DNA from: Bacteroidia bacterium | GTDB lineage: Bacteria; Bacteroidota; Bacteroidia; CAIKAF01 | Direction: 5' to 3' | Assembly (NCBI GenBank): GCA_030427255.1 | Contig: JAUHWY010000001.1 | Span: 112,141 to 176,140 of the forward strand | Length of the DNA: 64,000 bases | In this document: positions 59,394 through 64,000 of the stretch, one piece after another | Layout: each line of letters begins with the position of its first letter | Numbering within the stretch: position 1 is the stretch's first letter | Position numbers and translations under genes: made by a program | Notes under the pieces: model-generated | Database searches by the model: none | Seen by the model: only the letters and a program-made list of their open reading frames with translations | What the model was told of the DNA's origin: nothing

Positions 59394-60101
59394 ATGAAAA
59401 AACTTGCCGATACGTTTCACTGTGCGGATTGCAAGGCGCGGCACAGGTCGGTATTTAATCAAATTCCTTTAGATGCAGTAGAGGAAGTGGATGTAGGAAA
59501 AACCTGCTTCCAATTTAAACGAGGCGAAAGTATTTTTTACGAAGGTCATACTCCGCAAGGGGTGTATTGCATTGAGACCGGTAAAGTGAAGATTTACCGA
59601 ACCGGACCCGATGGAAAAGACCAAATTGTGCGTTTGGCACGTGAGGGAGATATGGTGGGCTACCGCTCCCTGCTTAGCGGCGAAAAGTACAGCAGTACGG
59701 CCAGTTGTTTGGACGAAACCACGGTGTGTTTCGTTCCAAAGGCGCAACTCATGACCTTATTTGCCAGGCAAAGCTGTCTTTCGATGCGTTTTATGCAACA
59801 AGCCTGTCATGAGCTGGGCGAAGCAGGAAAGCTAATTACCAACTTAGCTCAGAAAAGCGTGCGAGAACGTATGGCGGAGGTGCTGCTTATGCTCAAAGAA
59901 ACCTTTGGTCTTACCGAAGACCATGCCTTGGACGTGCGTCTGTCGCGCGAGGAATTGTCCAACCTGGCAGGCACCGCCACCGAATCTTGCATTCGGGTGT
60001 TGTCTGATTTTCAGCAAGAAGGGATGATTCGCTTGGACGGCAAACGGATAGTGCTGGAAAGCATTCCCCAATTGGTGCGAACAGGGCGGGTAGAAGAGTA
60101 G
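59394..60101 (+). CDS. Crp/Fnr-family regulator, FNR-like
   Basis: The 235-residue protein starts with a cysteine motif (FHCADCKARHRSVF, Cys10 and Cys13). A cyclic-nucleotide-binding-like beta roll follows (FKRGESIFYEGHTPQGVYCI). The C-terminal winged helix has the recognition helix LAGTATESCIRVLSDFQQEG. Glu and Arg at i and i+4 are the pair that reads TGA half-sites in CRP and FNR. Other Cys residues (about 38 and 104) could complete an oxygen-sensing cluster, which is not proven. It sits next to the cbb3 locus with matching boxes, so it probably activates it when oxygen is low. Confidence 0.88.
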   Translation: MKKLADTFHCADCKARHRSVFNQIPLDAVEEVDVGKTCFQFKRGESIFYEGHTPQGVYCIETGKVKIYRTGPDGKDQIVRLAREGDMVGYRSLLSGEKYSSTASCLDETTVCFVPKAQLMTLFARQSCLSMRFMQQACHELGEAGKLITNLAQKSVRERMAEVLLMLKETFGLTEDHALDVRLSREELSNLAGTATESCIRVLSDFQQEGMIRLDGKRIVLESIPQLVRTGRVEE

Positions 60102-60124
60102 GCTGCATTTATTCATTTCTTTTC

Positions 60125-60168
60125 CTGATTTATATCATGGTGTGTAAGCTATGCCCTGATTAGCTTTG
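60125..60168 (+). promoter_or_regulatory. FNR-type box and -7 element before the second Crp-like gene
   Basis: CTGAT-TTAT-ATCAT (60125-60138) is close to the FNR consensus TTGAT-N4-ATCAA. Its centre (60131.5) is 29.5 bp before the perfect -7 element TAGCTTTG (60161-60168), which places it near -41.5, the class II position. ATG 60177 follows 8 nt later. There is no -33 TTG. Confidence 0.68.
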
Positions 60169-60176
60169 TGCTAAGC

Positions 60177-60806
60177 ATGGCAGAAACTACACAAATACGC
60201 AAGTTGCCATTTCATCTTTCGGGCTTTGCTTCGCTGGCCGGGGAAACGGTGCACCGAAATATTCGGGTGCAGCGCCTAAGCTGGCCGGGTGTAAAGGTGT
60301 TGGAACTTGAAGCCGGAGTTGGTTACCGTCTGATTCGCGGCCGTATAGAGCTTTGCCACAAAGATGGGGCTTGCCTTTGGCTTGGGCCTGGCGACTTGTT
60401 TGGATTTGGACATTGGCCATTTTTAGCCCCGGATTGGAAACACGTGGTGGCGCGCACAAGTTGCATTGATTGCTTGGCCGAAGAAGATTTAAAGAACCTA
60501 AGTGCAGAGGCTCCTTATTTTGTTTTTAGTGCCATGCAAGAGATGTTAAGGCAAATTGCCGAAGTGGAAAAACAGGCGGGAATGCTTCAAGGGGTGGTGC
60601 AAGACGACCAACTATTTGCCTTGCTTCAAACCTTGGCCCGAAAGTTTGGGCGGGATTCCGAAGGCTTTTTAAATATGCAAGCCAGCAATCAAGAGTTGGC
60701 TCAGTATTTGGGCGTGAGCCTAAGTACCTTGCGGCGTGGCTTGCTTAGATTAGAGCAAGCCGGGAAAGTGCTTAGGCGCCGAGGGCGGCTCAAAACCATA
60801 AGTTAA
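60177..60806 (+). CDS. Second Crp/Fnr-like regulator without the Cys pair
   Basis: The 209-residue protein has a beta-roll N domain (VLELEAGVGYRLIRGRIELC, LWLGPGDLFGFGHWPFLAPD) and a C-terminal winged helix (NQELAQYLGVSLSTLRRGLL then RLEQAGKVLRRRG). It lacks the N-terminal CxxC of its neighbour, and its recognition helix does not show the Glu-x3-Arg pair, so it should bind other DNA. Start ATG 60177; the GTG at 60168 is part of the -7 element. The FNR-type box before it suggests it is controlled by the neighbouring regulator. Confidence 0.78.
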   Translation: MAETTQIRKLPFHLSGFASLAGETVHRNIRVQRLSWPGVKVLELEAGVGYRLIRGRIELCHKDGACLWLGPGDLFGFGHWPFLAPDWKHVVARTSCIDCLAEEDLKNLSAEAPYFVFSAMQEMLRQIAEVEKQAGMLQGVVQDDQLFALLQTLARKFGRDSEGFLNMQASNQELAQYLGVSLSTLRRGLLRLEQAGKVLRRRGRLKTIS

Positions 60807-60809
60807 GCA

Positions 60810-61856
60810 TCAGCTTTGAGTAAAGCCATCCCAGCCTCCGGCTGTAATAGGATGCGCTTTTCCACTACTGTCTACCATATGGTAGTTGTTTTCTTGGTCT
60901 GTGGTGAAACCAATAATGTGTACGTCGGGAATGGATTCCAAAGCTTGGGCATGGCTCACAGGAACGGTAAACAACAGTTCATAGTCTTCACCGCCATTTA
61001 AGGCCAATACAAAGGGATCTAATTTCATGGTCTCGGCCAGCTTATACACCTCTTGGTCAATAGGTATGCGTTCGGCATCCAAGCGGATTCCAAGTTTGGA
61101 AGCTTTTGCCAATCTAAGCAAATCTGTAGCTAAACCATCGGAGACATCGGTCATGGCACTCACCGGTATGTTGGCTTCTTTTAAATGTCCGAGGACATCG
61201 AAGCGTGCTTCGGGTTTGAGTTGTTTTTCGAGCAGATAGGGGAATTCTTCTAGGTCGGGTTGCACTTCCGGGTTAGCTTTAAAGACCTCTTTTTCTCTGT
61301 CCAGCAGCAAAAAACCGGCAAATGCAGCCCCTAGGCTACCGCTTACACAAATAAGCTCGTTGGCTTGCGCCGTGTTTTGACGGATGGCTTTACCGGGTTC
61401 TACCTCGCCAATAGCCGTTAAGTTCAGGTGCAAATGTTGAAGGGAAGGGGAGGTGTCGCCACCTACTAAGTCCACCTTATATATGCTGCAAGCCAACAAA
61501 ACTCCGGCAATGAGTTCCTCGTAGGCTTCGAGGGTAAATTTTGGAGGAAGCGCAAGGCTCAGTAAAACTTGGGTTGGCTTAGCGCCCATGGCGGCAATAT
61601 CGCTCAAATTAACCACCACAGCTTTGTATCCCAAATGCTTGAGGGGGCTGTAGGACAGGTCGAAATGCACGCCTTCGGTAAGTAAATCGGTGGTTATGAC
61701 TTGCTCCATGTTTTTTGTTTGGAGCAAAGCCGCATCGTCTCCTATGCCAAATATGGAGGAGGGGTGCTGCAGATGCACTTTTTCGCGAATGAGCTCAATA
61801 AGTTTGGCTTCTCCAATTTGACCTAAGGGTGTTTTTTCAGAATTTTCTAGCAACAT
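60810..61856 (-). CDS. thiL: Thiamine-monophosphate kinase
   Basis: ThiL phosphorylates thiamine monophosphate to the active diphosphate. The 348-residue protein shows the PurM-like ATP fold: FGIGDDAALLQ, TDLLTEGVHFDLSYSPLKHL, VNLSDIAAMGAKPTQVLLSL, VDLVGGDTSPS and MTDVSDGLATDLLRLAKAS. A -7-like GATATTTG (61869-61862) lies 5 nt before ATG 61856. It is divergent from the suf operon and convergent with the Crp-like gene (3 nt apart). Confidence 0.94.
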   Translation of the reverse strand: MLLENSEKTPLGQIGEAKLIELIREKVHLQHPSSIFGIGDDAALLQTKNMEQVITTDLLTEGVHFDLSYSPLKHLGYKAVVVNLSDIAAMGAKPTQVLLSLALPPKFTLEAYEELIAGVLLACSIYKVDLVGGDTSPSLQHLHLNLTAIGEVEPGKAIRQNTAQANELICVSGSLGAAFAGFLLLDREKEVFKANPEVQPDLEEFPYLLEKQLKPEARFDVLGHLKEANIPVSAMTDVSDGLATDLLRLAKASKLGIRLDAERIPIDQEVYKLAETMKLDPFVLALNGGEDYELLFTVPVSHAQALESIPDVHIIGFTTDQENNYHMVDSSGKAHPITAGGWDGFTQS

Positions 61857-61914
61857 ATGGGCAAATATCGCTTGCTTATACCGATTGTGGGTTCTAATTT
61901 TGTGGCAAATAAAG

Positions 61915-61937
61915 TTATTTAGAATTTTTCTAAATAA
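61915..61937. promoter_or_regulatory. 23 bp inverted repeat between thiL and sufA, candidate operator
   Basis: TTATTTAGAA-TTT-TTCTAAATAA has perfect 10 bp arms. Aligned on its centre it reads TTAGAAT-T-TTTCTAA, close to the 7-1-7 layout of Fur/PerR boxes. It ends 45 nt before sufA. Control of suf by iron or peroxide is plausible but unproven; no T-run makes it a terminator. Confidence 0.45.
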
Positions 61938-61982
61938 GCTTAAACTTCTTTTGGACTTATACGTTCAACCTAATGTAACGCT

Positions 61983-62312
61983 ATGATTACCGTAACCGAA
62001 AAAGCAAAGAAGCGATTGAGCGAGCTCATGCTTGCCGATTCCTTTGATCCCGCCAGCCATTTTGTGCGCGTGGGGGTAAAGGGTGGAGGCTGTTCTGGTC
62101 TTTCTTACCAGTTGGCTTTCGATAAAGAATCCTCTGACCAAGATCAAGTCATTGAAGACAATGGCATGCGCATCGTAGTAGACAAAAAAAGCTTGTTGTA
62201 TCTGGCCGGTACCTCTTTGGAGTTCTCGGATGGGTTAAACGGCAAAGGTTTTGTCTTTCATAACCCCAATGCATCGCGGACTTGCGGTTGCGGGGAAAGT
62301 TTCTCCCTCTAA
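61983..62312 (+). CDS. sufA: A-type iron-sulphur carrier (SufA/IscA family)
   Basis: The 109-residue protein carries Fe-S clusters to target proteins. It has the three conserved cysteines: KGGGCSGLSYQLAFD and the C-terminal RTCGCGESFSL. The body (ITVTEKAKKRLSEL) is typical HesB-like. It is the first gene of the suf operon, 9 nt before sufB. Confidence 0.93.
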   Translation: MITVTEKAKKRLSELMLADSFDPASHFVRVGVKGGGCSGLSYQLAFDKESSDQDQVIEDNGMRIVVDKKSLLYLAGTSLEFSDGLNGKGFVFHNPNASRTCGCGESFSL

Positions 62313-62321
62313 ACAGCTACC

Positions 62322-63767
62322 ATGACCGAACAAGATAAATTACTTAACGAAGTCACCACAAGAGAATACCAATACGGTTGGTCGACCGATTTAGACATGG
62401 AAAGCTTGCCTCCAGGTCTAAACGAAGACACCGTACGCTTTATTTCGGCCAAAAAGGAGGAGCCTGAATGGTTGTTGGAGTGGCGCTTAAAGGCGTTTAG
62501 GTATTGGCAAACCATGAAGGAGCCCAAATGGGCGCATGTGTCCTATCCGCCGGTGAACTTTCAAGACATTATTTATTATGCTGCGCCTAAAACCAAACCC
62601 CAATACGAGTCTTTGGATGAGGTAGATCCCGAATTGCTCGAAACCTTCAATAAATTGGGAATCTCTTTAGAGGAGCAAAAAATGTTGGCAGGGGTAGCCG
62701 TAGATGCAGTCATTGATTCGGTTTCCGTTAAAACTACCTTTAGAGAAAAGCTGGCTGAAGTGGGTATTATTTTTTGTTCCATTTCGGAGGCTGTAAAAGA
62801 ACACCCGGACTTGGTGAAGAAATACCTCGGCTCGGTTGTTCCTTACAAAGACAACTTCTATGCAGCGCTCAATTCCGCGGTTTTTTCGGATGGTTCATTT
62901 GTATACATTCCCAAAGGCGTGCGCTGCCCCATGGAATTAAGTACTTACTTCCGAATCAATGCCATGAACACCGGTCAGTTTGAACGGACCCTTATTGTGG
63001 CCGAAGAAGCCTCTTATGTAAGTTACCTTGAAGGCTGCACTGCTCCCATGCGCGACGAAAATCAGCTCCATGCGGCTGTGGTAGAATTGGTGGCTATGGA
63101 GGATGCGGAAATCAAATACTCGACCGTACAAAACTGGTATCCCGGCGATAAGGACGGCAAAGGGGGCATTTATAATTTTGTAACCAAGCGCGGCATTTGC
63201 GCCGGAGATCGCTCCCGTATTTCTTGGACTCAAGTAGAAACCGGCTCTGCCATTACCTGGAAATATCCTTCCGTAATTTTAAAGGGCGATCACTCCGTGG
63301 GCGAGTTTTTCTCCGTAGCCGTTACCGGAAACAAGCAACAAGCCGATACCGGTACCAAAATGGTGCACTTGGGCAGAAATACCAAAAGCACCATCATAAG
63401 CAAAGGCATTAGCGCCGGGGAGTCCAATAACAGCTACCGCGGCCAAGTAAAAATGGCTCCAAAGGCCAAAGGTGCTCGTAACTTTTCGCAATGCGACTCC
63501 CTACTGCTGGGAAGCCGTTGCGGGGCTCATACCTTTCCTTACATTGAAGTGGACAACTCCACAGGAAAGGTAGAGCACGAGGCCACTACTTCCAAAATTG
63601 CAGAAGACCAGATTTTTTACCTCAACCAACGCGGTATTCCTACCGAAAAGGCAGTGGCACTTATTGTAAACGGCTATTGCCGCGAAGTACTCGATAAATT
63701 GCCCATGGAGTTTGCGGTTGAAGCAAGGAAATTGCTGGAAATTTCTTTGGAAGGATCGGTAGGATAA
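62322..63767 (+). CDS. sufB: Fe-S cluster scaffold subunit SufB
   Basis: SufB is the core of the SufBC2D scaffold. The 481-residue protein has the expected start ([20 protein letters not shown]), the beta-helix core ([40 protein letters not shown]) and the conserved [20 protein letters not shown] containing a cluster-assembly Cys and His. sufC follows after 28 nt. Confidence 0.97.
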   Translation: MTEQDKLLNEVTTREYQYGWSTDLDMESLPPGLNEDTVRFISAKKEEPEWLLEWRLKAFRYWQTMKEPKWAHVSYPPVNFQDIIYYAAPKTKPQYESLDEVDPELLETFNKLGISLEEQKMLAGVAVDAVIDSVSVKTTFREKLAEVGIIFCSISEAVKEHPDLVKKYLGSVVPYKDNFYAALNSAVFSDGSFVYIPKGVRCPMELSTYFRINAMNTGQFERTLIVAEEASYVSYLEGCTAPMRDENQLHAAVVELVAMEDAEIKYSTVQNWYPGDKDGKGGIYNFVTKRGICAGDRSRISWTQVETGSAITWKYPSVILKGDHSVGEFFSVAVTGNKQQADTGTKMVHLGRNTKSTIISKGISAGESNNSYRGQVKMAPKAKGARNFSQCDSLLLGSRCGAHTFPYIEVDNSTGKVEHEATTSKIAEDQIFYLNQRGIPTEKAVALIVNGYCREVLDKLPMEFAVEARKLLEISLEGSVG

Positions 63768-63795
63768 GTATTGTTAACGCTAAGAATCGAAATAC

Positions 63796-64000
63796 ATGTT
63801 GAACATTAAAAACCTCCATGCCGAAATCGAAGGCAAGGAGATTTTAAAGGGCTTGAATCTGGAAGTCAAGCCCGGAGAAGTACATGCCATAATGGGGCCA
63901 AATGGTTCGGGAAAGTCTACCTTGGCTTCTGTTTTGGCAGGCAAGGAAGAATACGAAGTAACTCAAGGCGAAGTGCACTTTAATGGAAAAGACTTGCTGG
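63796..64000 (+). CDS. sufC: Fe-S assembly ATPase SufC (5' part, cut by window edge)
   Basis: The first 68 codons of the ABC-type ATPase SufC. The start is ATG 63796 (MLNIKNLHAEIEGKEILKGL). The Walker A motif AIMGPNGSGKSTLASVLAGK is present, and the fragment ends at VHFNGKDLL. Order sufA-sufB-sufC is standard; sufD and sufS are expected beyond the window. Confidence 0.95.
   Translation, partial: MLNIKNLHAEIEGKEILKGLNLEVKPGEVHAIMGPNGSGKSTLASVLAGKEEYEVTQGEVHFNGKDLL

Noticed and set aside
1-64000. tRNA, rRNA, riboswitches or a replication origin
   Set aside because: No intergenic stretch shows a tRNA cloverleaf or conserved rRNA sequence; no riboswitch core (for example a TPP box near thiL) or DnaA-box cluster was seen.

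Overview
The window is from a member of the Bacteroidota, most likely Flavobacteriales or a close relative; I cannot name the genus. The evidence is the set of lineage-typical genes: a short RpoD, split transketolase, DUF4290-murA, dapF-mltG, rsmA-mgtE, a fused CcoN-CcoO oxidase subunit, a SusC/RagA-type TonB receptor and a PKD/glycine-rich secreted protein. TAnnTTTG promoter elements, the Bacteroidota -7 signature, occur throughout, and genes rarely have a Shine-Dalgarno. No rRNA, tRNA or CRISPR array was found.

Layout. 0-9 kb: a secreted-protein fragment, nth, two secreted proteins, trmN6, a GNAT/membrane protein pair, a glycosyltransferase, and the tRNA-maturation pair (CCA nucleotidyltransferase, miaA). 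9.1-14.9 kb: an accessory island with two toxin-antitoxin pairs (DUF433/DUF5615 and HigBA), an AT-rich LRR gene broken by one in-frame stop, an orphan IS3 orfA, three tandem arrays with 21, 42 and 43 bp periods, and a MITE carrying four small hairpin insertions. 15-29 kb: DUF2279, MarR, a GNAT-nitrilase fusion, a trypsin-like protease, a TonB receptor, two related secreted proteins, adenine deaminase, a phosphohexomutase, mltG and dapF. 29-39 kb: htrA, rpoD, lipoproteins, a ppx/ABC-exporter operon, dnaJ and grpE. 39-50 kb: a TlpA-like redoxin, murA (Asp in place of the catalytic Cys), DUF4290, transketolase, sixA, rsmA, mgtE, an oxidoreductase, a glucosaminidase and an acyl-CoA carboxylase beta subunit. 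50-61 kb: a complete cbb3 oxidase locus (ccoI, ccoS, ccoNO, ccoQ, ccoP, ccoG, ccoH, TauE/SafE) beside two Crp/Fnr regulators. 61-64 kb: thiL and the start of the suf Fe-S operon (sufA, sufB, sufC).

The strongest unexplained signals are non-coding. (1) A 143 bp MITE family has 15 bp inverted ends and 5 bp target duplications; one copy has grown by exactly 100 bp through four hairpin insertions. (2) A family of about 150 bp GC-rich intergenic elements conserves base pairing while the stem sequences differ completely. (3) TGA-N6-TCA (FNR-type) boxes precede ccoI, ccoS and the second Crp-like gene; two of them sit at exactly the same distance from a -7 element. (4) -7 elements repeatedly lie only 3-8 nt from start codons, suggesting widespread leaderless mRNAs.
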